Of a DNA stretch of 64,000 nucleotides, positions 57,001-64,000 are shown one piece after another (the first letter of the stretch is position 1; each line of letters opens with the position of its first letter). Made by a program: the position numbers and the translations under genes. The notes under the pieces are model-generated. The model was not told the DNA's origin, did no database searches, and saw only the letters and a list, made by a program, of their open reading frames with translations. The DNA is taken from NCBI GenBank assembly GCA_035943635.1, contig DASZBX010000013.1, forward strand, positions 30,514 to 94,513. The letters run 5' to 3'. Source of the stretch: DASZBX01 sp035943635. Lineage in GTDB: Bacteria > Actinomycetota > Actinomycetes > Streptomycetales > Catenulisporaceae.

Positions 57001-58078
57001 CAGGAGTCTGCTGCGGAACACTGCCGCCAACCCGCTCGACAATCAGCCCCAGATCGCTGAGTGAGGTGACAACAGAAGCAGAGATCGAAGACTGATCACC
57101 GAGCACAATGACCCGAGTGATCCCCGATCCGGCAACCGCCGTAGATACCTGGGCGGAGAGCTTAGTCGGGTCGGTGAGCAAAAGCGGCAATCCGGAAGCA
57201 GCTGCCAGAGCGGATCCTGAGAGCTGGGCTGGGAAATCATCGACCGAGGCGAGCAGCGCGGTACGGTCCCCAGCCACCTGCCCGATACTGTCAGCAGGCA
57301 CCGTCTCCGCCACGGCGAGCGCGATGTCCTGCGCCGTCGCGGGCGCCTGCGAAGCGGACGGCGCAGCCGGAGCCTGGACCGGGGTAGGCGAAGCCGAAGG
57401 CGACGAAGTCGGCTGGGATGTCGCGGCAGCGGTGGCCGTAGCGGTAGCAGCAGCGCTCGGAGCAGCGCCGCCGGAGGCGGTAGCGACAGCCGCATCGGCA
57501 GGCGGAGCGGTGGCCGAAGCGGAAGGCGTGGGCGTCGCAGGCGCAGCCGTAGTCGCCTGAGGAGCCAAACTCGGAACCGTACTCGGAGAACTCGGAGATC
57601 CCGAAGAACCAGAAGATCCCGCAGCAGAATCAGCCAGACCCCCAGAAATCCAAGTAACCTTCACCCCACCCCCACCAGGCGCCTTCAACCGGCCCAGATC
57701 CCCCAGCACATCCTTCCCAACCGCCTGAACACTCCCCACCAGATAAACGCTATGCACCTTCAACGCCCCCAAAGCCGAAGCCGTCACCGCAGGCAGCGAA
57801 TCCCCCGACGTCAGCAGAATCGGCCCGCGAACCCACCCCGCAAGAAGATTCGCCACCAAAGCATCCGACGCCGAAGCATCATCAGCCACAACCGCCGTAG
57901 CCGCACCCTGCGGAAAGGCCCCCTCGGCCAACTTCGCCGCAGTCCCAACCGCCCCATCCCCCTGCCGGAGCGTAAACAGCGCATTAGCCGCACCCGCCCC
58001 ATAAACGACCGCATCACCGCCAACCGACACCAAGATCAGCACCACAACAGCGGCACGCTGAGTACCCGCTGCACCCAC
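54041..58078 (-). CDS. Large exported protein: CWB2-type repeats plus C-terminal beta-propeller
   Basis: 1345 aa from GTG 58078. Signal-like hydrophobic start (AAVVVLILVSVGGDAVVYGAGA). Residues about 30-420 show cell-wall-binding-repeat-2 patterns (TAVVADDASASDALVANLLAGWVRGPILLTSGDSLPAVTASAL, YLVGSVQAVGKDVL, VIVLGDQSSISASVVTSLSDLG), interrupted by an Ala/Ser/Pro/Thr-rich linker (about 160-240). The middle is beta-rich with a second low-complexity linker (about 665-705). Residues about 980-1345 form streptogramin-lyase-like blades (DGRVWVVAADP, GHVWLTAQLEVG, DGAVWYVCTN, GTMWAISGD, EGDVWDMMTG). Probably attached to the envelope; function unknown. Confidence 0.75.
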   Translation of the reverse strand: MGAAGTQRAAVVVLILVSVGGDAVVYGAGAANALFTLRQGDGAVGTAAKLAEGAFPQGAATAVVADDASASDALVANLLAGWVRGPILLTSGDSLPAVTASALGALKVHSVYLVGSVQAVGKDVLGDLGRLKAPGGGGVKVTWISGGLADSAAGSSGSSGSPSSPSTVPSLAPQATTAAPATPTPSASATAPPADAAVATASGGAAPSAAATATATAAATSQPTSSPSASPTPVQAPAAPSASQAPATAQDIALAVAETVPADSIGQVAGDRTALLASVDDFPAQLSGSALAAASGLPLLLTDPTKLSAQVSTAVAGSGITRVIVLGDQSSISASVVTSLSDLGLIVERVGGSVPQQTPGEVAQWAISVLGFTPHRAAFAEADPHGGGAYALALGPLAGLRHEPVLVTPTVADSGTATQAYLYSVGGALTGGDIAGGLVAIGPEATNSLVADAAGGGGRSDDDGVLDVQVSDLPAGVNAGVRVAGPGGYSHAVNASEVLTGLAPGTYKISANDVVDSAGTTYVPTVSEPELTLAAGFTGQTAVAFGTQIPATTKAVAAADVTAVVAAPSSAPGGTSIVTVTGGPVLPVGDIMGVGVGPATPYGLLVKITATSVSGSTQTLTTVPATLQQAVPRGGFNLADMAAVQNADTGSATTSSLAPTTARVVDGPPTAVQTSGPSTAPSTAPSTSPSTAATAPGNGNGGDTGGSTEGKGGESKIKKALKENYSCGGKNSLSVQTSMDFDFTPYFSAEWSPSDGASATVAATLKGSVDISADVTTAATCTLELTPITPPEVLGVYDLQLGFLPVIIVPNVQLTLEGEISSKTVVSVTLGNTLTATAGISYANGETTDLSGVQDFTDYQQPRLSSDTITTAIEVGPLVNFTLYGVAGPAVSAAAGLDLEANPLESGPWWKLFATVRAGAELTVPALGIVKGNDHLIDRRFLVTQSKGSTAKPGILNEDAAKVVVVPTDGAGVSPPMLGVDGRVWVVAADPKTKATELQAVDPDTYAISTYPLTYAVSGGTVNYGGSAAIDGAGHVWLTAQLEVGSTVSDVLLRYTPGSGSMVKYAPNESCANGANSGTGELYSASDGAVWYVCTNSVINASGGALIERYSSDGAGTVMKPVVDAPLGTLLSLAEEELPGQGVLGPLVAGSGGTMWAISGDFGGAGGILELDSGGQERLLANSLSTGGIALAGSGIGAVVDVDSCRSYGAQGATEQQCYNVINPDGSATRLAVGPDYDGYNDHQVEVPAMDPEGDVWDMMTGKADGDAPGGQYYLDVDSGGGTTVYPFIVPGFSGPIGVVSGAPAITLDGGLWTESTVGDVGSGVVGGQRSLVSGNLVEVVPQGD

Positions 58079-58281
58079 CGAAGCGGCGCCCGGTGCCTGT
58101 GCCCGAACCGCCGCAACGCACCACTCTGCTGAGCCACGTCTGCGAGCCCCCCTCGGCTGCCAACCGGCCCTCGCCGGTGATCAAAGATGCCACCGCGTGC
58201 TCATTAGAGTGGCCAGTGGGGCGCGATGGCAGGGATGTTGTCGAATCGTGATTCGCCTGCCAGGCGCCCCACCAGGATTTG

Positions 58282-58758
58282 TCAGGATTTGGGCTGCGGA
58301 AGCGCCGTCCCACCGCCCGGGAGCGGCAGCGTCGTGCCGCAATCCTTGGCAACCGCCTGCGCATCGGTCAGGAACGACTCGGGCCCAGGCCCCCCCTCGG
58401 CAGAGATGTTCGCCGCATCCGTGCTGAGGTTGAAGTCGTCCTCCGCGAGTTGGAAGTTCTTGTTGCCGCTCAACGCGTCTCCGAGCGCGCTGCTCAACGC
58501 GCCGTAGTCCCCTTCCGCCGAGGAGCTCGGCGCCGCGAAAGCCGTCCACGCGACCTCGATCTGCTTGCACACGGGACCGCTGACGCCCGGTCCGGCACCG
58601 CCTGCGCCGCCGGCGTTCGCGCTCGTCGACGAACTCGGGCCGCTACAGCCGGCCAACGCCAGCGCCGCCACCGCGACGACCAGCCCGGCCACGGGCCCGC
58701 ACCGGCCTCGGCCACCCTCCGACGAACGCTTGGACTCCAGCACAAAACCCTGCACCAC
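58282..58758 (-). CDS. Small lipoprotein
   Basis: 158 aa from GTG 58758 with AAGGGGG upstream. A basic start (LESKRSSEGGRGRCG), hydrophobic helix VAGLVVAVAALALA and lipobox LAGC; the mature chain is Ser/Gly-rich, then CKQIEVAWTAFAAPSSSAEGDYGALSSALGDALSGNKNFQLAEDDFNLSTDAANISAE (helical) and a paired Cys near the end (KDCGTTL). No family recognised. It is transcribed in the same direction as, and 203 bp upstream of, the CWB2/propeller gene, so the two may act together at the cell surface. Confidence 0.68.
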   Translation of the reverse strand: MVQGFVLESKRSSEGGRGRCGPVAGLVVAVAALALAGCSGPSSSTSANAGGAGGAGPGVSGPVCKQIEVAWTAFAAPSSSAEGDYGALSSALGDALSGNKNFQLAEDDFNLSTDAANISAEGGPGPESFLTDAQAVAKDCGTTLPLPGGGTALPQPKS

Positions 58759-59092
58759 GACTTGCCCCCTTGAAACTTGTGGCCGCCGCCCGGTCCGGCA
58801 ACGTCCGCATGCCCTTGCCCGCCATGTCCTGACGGACGGAAGATCCACCCTCCACGCAAAGAGACGAACCGGCTGCTCACGCCAGCCGGTTCGTCCCGAT
58901 AGCCCAGTCAACTCAGAAAACTCAGTTAACCTAGCGCACTGCGGCGGTAACCGTCCAAACGGACCCGCCGGTTCCCGACACCACCCGCCCCACCACCCCC
59001 ACGCGACGCCACACCACGCCACCACCTGCAACAATGAATCACCCACCCGCGCAGGCAAACGGACCCGAAGACCCAGAGAGGCGGACCGCGGC
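58759..59092. other. Divergent promoter region, lipoprotein gene vs 2OG oxygenase gene
   Basis: 334 bp without a gene. A relatively AT-rich patch at about 58905-58935 contains CAACTCAG, AAA, ACTCAG direct repeats followed by TTAACC; this may be an activator or repressor site between the divergent genes. Confidence 0.35.
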
Positions 59093-60073
59093 ATGTCGGC
59101 AGCCGACCCCATACCCACGATCGACCTCGGCCACTGGACCGGCGGCGACCCGGCCGCCCGCCGCGCCGTCGCCGCGCAGGTGGACGACGCCCTGTCGCAC
59201 GCCGGGTTCCTCCTGGTCCGCGGCCACGGCGTCACGCACGAGTTGCGCGCCGAGGTCCGGGCCGCGGCACGGGAGTTCTTCGCACTGCCGCCGCAGATCA
59301 AGGAGCGCTACTCGGTCCGGGTCGGCGGCCGGGGCTGGCTGGCCGTGGGCGCGGAGGGCAACGGCTACGCCGAGGGCACCGTGACCCCGCCGGACCTGAA
59401 GGAATCGTGGACCGCCGCGGCCGACACGCCGACCGGCGACCCGGAGATCGACGACTTCTGGTTCCAGCCCAACCGCTGGCCGAGCGAAGTCCCGCGCCTC
59501 CAGCAGGCCGCCGCGCGCTACCTGGCGCACATGCGCTCCCTCGCGGACGACCTGCTGCGCCTCCTGGCCGCCGCGCTCGACCAACCCGAGGACTTCTTCA
59601 CCCGGCACACCGGCCACCCCACCTACGGGTTCAACATCAACTGGTACCCGGGCGTCCCGGTCGTCGGCGAGCCGCTGCCGGGCCAGTACCGGATCGGCCC
59701 GCACACCGACTTCGGCACGGTGACCCTGCTCGACCGCGAGCCCGGCCAGGGCGGCCTGCAGGTGTACCTGGACCCGGCCGACGGCGGCCCGGGCTGGCAG
59801 GACGCGCCGTTCGACCCGCAGGCGCTGACCGTGAACATCGGCGACCTGCTCGCGCGCTGGACCGGCGGCCGCTGGACCGCCGGCCGCCACCGCGTGCTCG
59901 CGCCCTCGCCGCAGGCCCCGGAGGAAGACCTGATGTCGCTGGTCTACTTCTACGAATGCGACCCGCACACCACGGTTTCCCCGCTGCCCGCCCCGATCGG
60001 CCGGATCGACTACGAACCCGTCGATTCCTCCGCTTACCTCCGGGCGAAGCTGGAAGCCATCGCGATCGCGTGA
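59093..60073 (+). CDS. 2-oxoglutarate/Fe(II)-dependent oxygenase (IPNS-like)
   Basis: 326 aa from ATG 59093. N-terminal DIOX_N pattern: IPTIDLGHWTG, HAGFLLVRGHGV, REFFALPPQIKERYSV. Fe ligands His204 and Asp206 in IGPHTDFGTVTLL and His266 in TAGRHRVLAPSP, which also contains the R-x-S pair for 2-oxoglutarate. C-terminal LVYFYECDPHTTVSPLP. The family includes isopenicillin N synthase, flavanone-type and gibberellin-type oxygenases; actinobacterial members hydroxylate or desaturate varied small molecules. It stands alone, so its substrate is unknown. Confidence 0.92.
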   Translation: MSAADPIPTIDLGHWTGGDPAARRAVAAQVDDALSHAGFLLVRGHGVTHELRAEVRAAAREFFALPPQIKERYSVRVGGRGWLAVGAEGNGYAEGTVTPPDLKESWTAAADTPTGDPEIDDFWFQPNRWPSEVPRLQQAAARYLAHMRSLADDLLRLLAAALDQPEDFFTRHTGHPTYGFNINWYPGVPVVGEPLPGQYRIGPHTDFGTVTLLDREPGQGGLQVYLDPADGGPGWQDAPFDPQALTVNIGDLLARWTGGRWTAGRHRVLAPSPQAPEEDLMSLVYFYECDPHTTVSPLPAPIGRIDYEPVDSSAYLRAKLEAIAIA

Positions 60074-60175
60074 CGGCGCCGGCTACCGGCCGTGACTTTC
60101 GGATTCGCAACGGACCCGGGTGCCCGTGCCGTACTATGCTGTGCGCGGGGCGGGCGCCGGTGACGGCTGGCAGGA

Positions 60176-60313
60176 ATGGGAGTCTCCTGTCGTAGGTATC
60201 TGCGATGCCCCGCGTTCGAATCCGTACACACCGGGGGCGTTGATCACGCTCCCGGCGCAACCTGTGGGGGGATCTACGGCAACCAGACCATGACAATCGC
60301 CGTCGGCGGCTGA
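60176..60313 (+). other. Candidate 45-codon ORF, possible gene remnant
   Basis: ATG 60176 to TGA 60311-60313. The C-terminal half (HTGGVDHAPGATCGGIYGN, then QTMTIAVGG) looks like the end of a secreted protein, with two Cys-containing turns, but there is no signal peptide and only a weak RBS (CAGGA). It could be the 3' remnant of a lost gene. It lies within the 357-bp gap 60074-60430. Confidence 0.25.
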
Positions 60314-60366
60314 TCCGGCCCGCACCGGACCAGACCAGATCAGCGGCCGAACCCGGCGACCCGCGC

Positions 60367-60395
60367 TCCGCTCCAGGCCAGCAGCCTGGAGCGGA
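60367..60395. terminator. Bidirectional hairpin before the GHKL ATPase 3' end
   Basis: TCCGCTCCAGGC (60367-60378), CAGCA loop, GCCTGGAGCGGA (60384-60395): perfect 12-bp stem between the small + strand frame and the minus-strand ATPase stop at 60431. Confidence 0.75.
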
Positions 60396-60430
60396 CCTTC
60401 GCGTCTTACCGCGACCTCACGCCCCAACCG

Positions 60431-63400
60431 CTATTCGTAGTCCGCCTCTGCAGCAAGCTCATCGGCCCGCTCCGGCTCGGACAGCACCGCGGCGACGAAG
60501 TGCCGTCGGTCCCACCGCCCCGCGGCCCACGCCAAAGCACGTGCGATCCCGTCGAACGTCGAAGCGTGCGCCACCCCGTCGAGCACCCGCCACGTGACTT
60601 CCTCCCCCTCATCGAGGACCAGTTCATCGTGCTCGACATACGTGGTCGGAGCCGTCGACAGCAAGTCCAGCACCACCTCCGGCACCGGCCGCACCTGCCC
60701 TTGAGAGGTGACCGCCCCGGTGATCGTCTCCGAGATCAGATCCAAGTCGAGCAGGTCGGCCAAGGCCACCGCGTACCGGGCCGGGGCCGTGACATACGGC
60801 CGATCCCGAAGCAGCGGCAACAGATCCGGCGCATCGATCACCAGCACCTCACCGGCCTCCGCGATGACCATGACACCGTCCTGCCACGCCCGCAGCGTGC
60901 CCGGCGGCACGAGCCGATCCGCCGGAACCTCGGCCAGCTGCCGGTAGAGCGCCGCAAGCTGCATGCTGGACACCTCCCGCACCGGATCGGCCAGCCGGTC
61001 GAGCAGCTCGCCCGGACCGCCCGGCGCCTCCAGCAACGCGTCCAGCGTGGTCCGCACCCCGAGTCCGACCAGGAACCGCGGATCCCGGTCGCTGGGCACC
61101 TGGTCGTAGAGCCCCTCGAGCAGCTCGCCGCCGGTCGCCAGATCGGCCGGGCACCGCCCGTCCAGCACCGGATGCCGGCTGAGCCACCACGACGTATACG
61201 AAGGCAGATCAATGTACTGTCCGTCCCCTGCCAGGACCTTGACAGGGTTCGTGACAGCCGCCCGCAACCCGGGCCCGGCCAACAGTTCCAGCGCACGCGG
61301 CCACCGAGTGACCAGATCCAGGTCACGCACCGCCACGAACTCGGTCACCACCGGCGGCACACCCTGCGCCGACCGCGGAATCATCGCCCGCAGATCGTCG
61401 ACCCAGTCCTCGAACCCGTCCAGATCCGGCACCTCGTCATCGCCCAGGGCGTCGACATCGAGCAGAAGATGCTCAGCCCGCAACAACGCGAGCGTGTCCA
61501 ACACCCCGACAGCCCGCAGCGTGTCAGCACCCCACCGCTGTACCCAACCCTCATCGACAATCCCGAACGCGCCCGGATCCACCACCTCGGCCAGCGGCGA
61601 AGACGGCAGCAGCAGCTCGCGAGCAGCGCCGAATCCGCCCTGGTCGTCCGGCAGCAGCAGATCGCCGAGGTCGAACCGCTCGTCCGGCCCCGGCTCGGCC
61701 GCCCGCACCAGGGCCAGCACGGTCTCCGCCAGCTGCCGCGGACCGCCCGAACCGCCCGCGTCCCCCGGCATCTGCGCCAACTCGTCGCGAGACTCCCGCA
61801 CCGCGCCGCGCACAGCCGGATCCGCCAGCAACGCCCGCGGCTGCGCAGGCTGCGCACCGAGCCGTTCGAGCAACGAAGCCGGACCACTGCCCCCAACGAG
61901 CGCCGCAGGGTTCACGATCCGCAACCCCAGCGGCCCGAGCGCCGCCAGCACAGCCGGATCGAGCTCCGACACCGGCAGCACGGTCCCGCGCACGCCGCGC
62001 ACCGTCCGCCCGTCGGCCAACGGCACCGGCAGCGTCGCCAGCGCCTCCCGCGCGCCCGGATCCTGCCCGTACACGCCGTTCAGCGCTGCGTACAGCCGGG
62101 CCCACCAAGCCGGCTCCCGGTCGAGCCCGGCCAACGCCTCGGTCAGCTCCCCAGCCCCCATCCGCCGCACCCGCAACGCGGTCAACGCAGCCTGATCCCG
62201 CTCCCAGCCCGCGGGCAGCAACCCCGGCAGCACCTCGGCGACCACCGCGACCAGCTCGCCGTCACTCGGATCCAGCGCCACCGCGTCCTTGGGCCGCAAC
62301 GGCTCCGGACTGTGCGCCGCGGGCAGGAAGGCGGCCTCGGGCAGCCGATCCGCGATCCGCCGCCGCAGCTCGGCATCGATGGCCCCCTCGGCCAGCGGCC
62401 CGGGCACCAGCCGCAGCAACGCCGGCGTACGCGTCGGCCACGCCACGACCAGTTCCACGTACGCTGCGGCCGCCTGGTCGAGCAGGAACCCGGTCAACGG
62501 CCCCTGCGCCACATGCCGCCGCGTGACGTCCAACGGGAACGAGGCGATCAACAACGCGGGCAACCCGAGCGGCTCATCCGTCGGCGTCGGCGCGTACACC
62601 ACCGGCGCAGCAGCCCGCGACCGCTGCGGCCCACCATCCTCATCCACCGCAACAGCCCAGGTCAACGACCATCGAGCCCGAACCCGCTCCTCAACCGGCC
62701 GATCCGCGAGCAGCGTCCGATCCACAGCCCCCTGCACACCAGCCAACCGCCACCGGGTCGTCCGCTTCCCGTCACTGACCACACATTCGTCCCCGGCGCC
62801 AACGCCACCACCGGCCGCGGTCCGCGTCGCGGTCAACGTACGCACCTCGCCGTCGACCTCGACCACGATCTCAGCCAACTGCGCGAGCGCGAGCAGCAAC
62901 GTGTCGTCGAGCTCGCCAAGAAGCCGACGCACCAACTCCTCCGCCGAGCCGTCGCGCAACGGCAAGGTCACCTCGGTGTCGTAACCCCACGGCGGCGTCC
63001 CCGAGGCCGGATACGGCAGCCGCAGAATCGGCACCCGCCCGTCCCGCCGCCCCAACTCGACGCCCAGCTCCGGACTGCCCGCCGCCGCCTGCCGGACCGC
63101 CGAGCGAGCCTCGGAAGCAGAGAACCGCACGCCGCCATCCCGCGAAACGACCGTCGGCTCGTCACTCACCGCCAACACCGCCGCGAACCCCACCCCGAAC
63201 CGCCCGACCGCGGCCGCGTCCCCCGGCCGGTCCCCGTACTCCTCATCCCGCTTGGAGGACGCCCGCAGAGTAGAGAGCCCCACCACCCCCGCCGCATCCA
63301 ACGGCGACCCGGTGTTGGCCGCAACCAACGTAGGCACATCGCCCACGCCCCCGCTCTCCTCCGCAGCCCCAGCGCCCCGCAGGGTCAGCCGCAACCGCCC

Positions 63401-63586
63401 CGGCACCCCGGCCCGCGCGGCCGCGTCGGCGGCGTTCTGCGCCAACTCGACCAGCACCCGGTCGCGATACCCGCCCAGAACCAGGTCCTCTTCGAGGTTG
63501 GCGTCCTCACGGAACCGCACCGGCGCAGCCACCCACGACTCGAGCACCCGGCTACGGATCGCCGCAGTATCGAACTGATCAGTCAC
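60431..63586 (-). CDS. Large GHKL ATPase (sacsin N-terminal/Hsp90-like fold)
   Basis: 1051 aa; GTG 63586 with AAAGGA 6 bases upstream. N-terminal ATP site: VELAQNAADAAARAGV (Bergerat helix with Glu and Asn), VAANTGSPLDAAGVVGL (DxGxG-like loop), then VGRFGVGFAAVLAVSDEP and the strand FSASEARSAV. This arrangement matches sacsin-N-terminal-like and Hsp90-related proteins of actinobacteria. The remaining 700 residues are alpha/beta and rich in Leu/Asp, with no recognised partner domain. Many such proteins are annotated as chaperones, though their role is unproven; a stress or defence function is possible. Confidence 0.78.
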   Translation of the reverse strand: MTDQFDTAAIRSRVLESWVAAPVRFREDANLEEDLVLGGYRDRVLVELAQNAADAAARAGVPGRLRLTLRGAGAAEESGGVGDVPTLVAANTGSPLDAAGVVGLSTLRASSKRDEEYGDRPGDAAAVGRFGVGFAAVLAVSDEPTVVSRDGGVRFSASEARSAVRQAAAGSPELGVELGRRDGRVPILRLPYPASGTPPWGYDTEVTLPLRDGSAEELVRRLLGELDDTLLLALAQLAEIVVEVDGEVRTLTATRTAAGGGVGAGDECVVSDGKRTTRWRLAGVQGAVDRTLLADRPVEERVRARWSLTWAVAVDEDGGPQRSRAAAPVVYAPTPTDEPLGLPALLIASFPLDVTRRHVAQGPLTGFLLDQAAAAYVELVVAWPTRTPALLRLVPGPLAEGAIDAELRRRIADRLPEAAFLPAAHSPEPLRPKDAVALDPSDGELVAVVAEVLPGLLPAGWERDQAALTALRVRRMGAGELTEALAGLDREPAWWARLYAALNGVYGQDPGAREALATLPVPLADGRTVRGVRGTVLPVSELDPAVLAALGPLGLRIVNPAALVGGSGPASLLERLGAQPAQPRALLADPAVRGAVRESRDELAQMPGDAGGSGGPRQLAETVLALVRAAEPGPDERFDLGDLLLPDDQGGFGAARELLLPSSPLAEVVDPGAFGIVDEGWVQRWGADTLRAVGVLDTLALLRAEHLLLDVDALGDDEVPDLDGFEDWVDDLRAMIPRSAQGVPPVVTEFVAVRDLDLVTRWPRALELLAGPGLRAAVTNPVKVLAGDGQYIDLPSYTSWWLSRHPVLDGRCPADLATGGELLEGLYDQVPSDRDPRFLVGLGVRTTLDALLEAPGGPGELLDRLADPVREVSSMQLAALYRQLAEVPADRLVPPGTLRAWQDGVMVIAEAGEVLVIDAPDLLPLLRDRPYVTAPARYAVALADLLDLDLISETITGAVTSQGQVRPVPEVVLDLLSTAPTTYVEHDELVLDEGEEVTWRVLDGVAHASTFDGIARALAWAAGRWDRRHFVAAVLSEPERADELAAEADYE

Positions 63587-63861
63587 AAACGGTCCTTTGC
63601 AGAAACAAGCCGCCCGCCGCCAACCCGCTACGTCACCGGGCAGCCCGACGGCCGTGCGGAAAGGCTACCTTCCGCGACCGACCACTCGCTCCCACAAGTC
63701 CCCGCCCACCCGATCGCGCCCACCCTCACCACCCGAATCCGGCGCCACCACCTCCATCGCGCTCTCCCGCTCCCGCTCCCGCCGACCACGAAATCCCCCA
63801 TACGCCACGCCCGCAGCAACCACCGTGCACCCACCCGCCAAACCAACCGCAACCTGATACC
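63587..63861. other. Intergenic region up to the insertion-sequence end
   Basis: About 275 bp, no gene supported; pyrimidine-rich on the + strand, which would be the 5' leader of the GHKL gene. Confidence 0.4.
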
Positions 63862-64000
63862 TGGGCCGTCCCCCGGGAAGTGGACACCGGGTTTCATGCG
63901 GCTATGGGTATCAGTATAGGGCTACTGATAACGCTGGTAAAGCCCTTCCGGTACCGGGTCTCGTAGTCGGCCGGCGAGAGGTAGTTGGCTCGGGAGTGCC
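63862..64000 (-). mobile_element. IS3-type element, only its 3' end in the window
   Basis: Read on the minus strand, the transposase end (stop at 63894-63896) is followed by GTGTCCACTTCCCGG and GGGACGGCCCA (to about 63862), which looks like a terminal inverted repeat with the CA end typical of IS3-group elements. The other end lies outside, so family and completeness cannot be settled. Confidence 0.6.
63894..64000 (-). CDS. IS3-family transposase C-terminus (partial)
   Basis: The readable end is HSRANYLSPADYETRYRKG followed by FTSVISSPILIPIAA and stop. 'R-x-x-YLSPxxYE' is the well-known C-terminal signature of IS3 OrfB integrase-type transposases. The rest of the gene continues past the right edge. 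Confidence 0.75.
   Translation of the reverse strand, partial: HSRANYLSPADYETRYRKGFTSVISSPILIPIAA

Noticed and set aside
60200..60240. T-loop-like GTTCGAATCC, suggesting a tRNA
   Set aside because: No T-stem, acceptor stem or anticodon arm pairs around it.
63628..63897. 89-codon minus-strand frame at the right end
   Set aside because: It begins inside the IS3-type end and runs across its boundary; Trp/Arg-rich translation with no RBS.

Overview
The window is GC-rich actinobacterial chromosome, with GTG/TTG starts and many divergent or convergent small transcription units. It carries a GpgS-type glucosyl-3-phosphoglycerate synthase, a furA-katG pair, several LLM flavin oxidoreductases, exported CBM13-bearing hydrolases and lipoproteins. 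A soil filamentous actinomycete fits best (Streptomyces/Catenulispora-like); the genus cannot be fixed from sequence alone. No rRNA, tRNA or CRISPR array was found.

Layout. 1-2.0 kb: 3'-truncated NCS1 permease with a GntR regulator. 2.4-8 kb: a tetR-MFS efflux unit whose promoter/operator has been cut away by a complete IS66-family insertion (5508-7111, 8-bp target duplication). 8-17.5 kb: two convergent LLM oxidoreductases, a lipoprotein, an MFS/TetR pair, gpgS and a GT-B-like gene split into two frames exactly at a (CCGGGAG)5 tract. 17.5-20 kb: a STAND (NB-ARC-TPR) ATPase. 20.4-23.1 kb: furA-katG, ending in a perfect 18-bp hairpin shared with the convergent 5.5-kb single-chain acyl-CoA carboxylase gene. 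28.6-32 kb: a small ICL/PEP-mutase operon, an ArsR regulator and gene remnants. 32-41.4 kb: GH76 and SGNH enzymes with almost identical ricin-type lectin tails, lipoprotein, decayed Ig-like gene, nucleotidase, and an ECF sigma factor with its membrane partner.

41.5-52.1 kb is the most notable part: a tightly packed, partly translationally coupled minus-strand operon. In transcription order it encodes a TrpE-like chorismate amidating enzyme, its glutaminase, an SDR, a PaaK-type adenylate-forming ligase, a BacA-family prephenate decarboxylase, an amidohydrolase, an MFS exporter, an FMN reductase-like protein and a chorismate mutase. A MocR-type regulator lies just upstream. This looks like a small biosynthetic cluster drawing twice on chorismate (an aminated branch and a prephenate-decarboxylation branch), and I do not recognise the combination.

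52.1-54 kb is gene-poor and holds the largest copy of a dispersed palindromic repeat family that also occurs at 2.1-2.3 and 11.3-11.9 kb. 54-64 kb: a 1345-aa exported CWB2/beta-propeller protein, a lipoprotein, a 2OG-Fe(II) oxygenase, a GHKL (sacsin/Hsp90-like) ATPase and the end of an IS3-type element running off the right edge.
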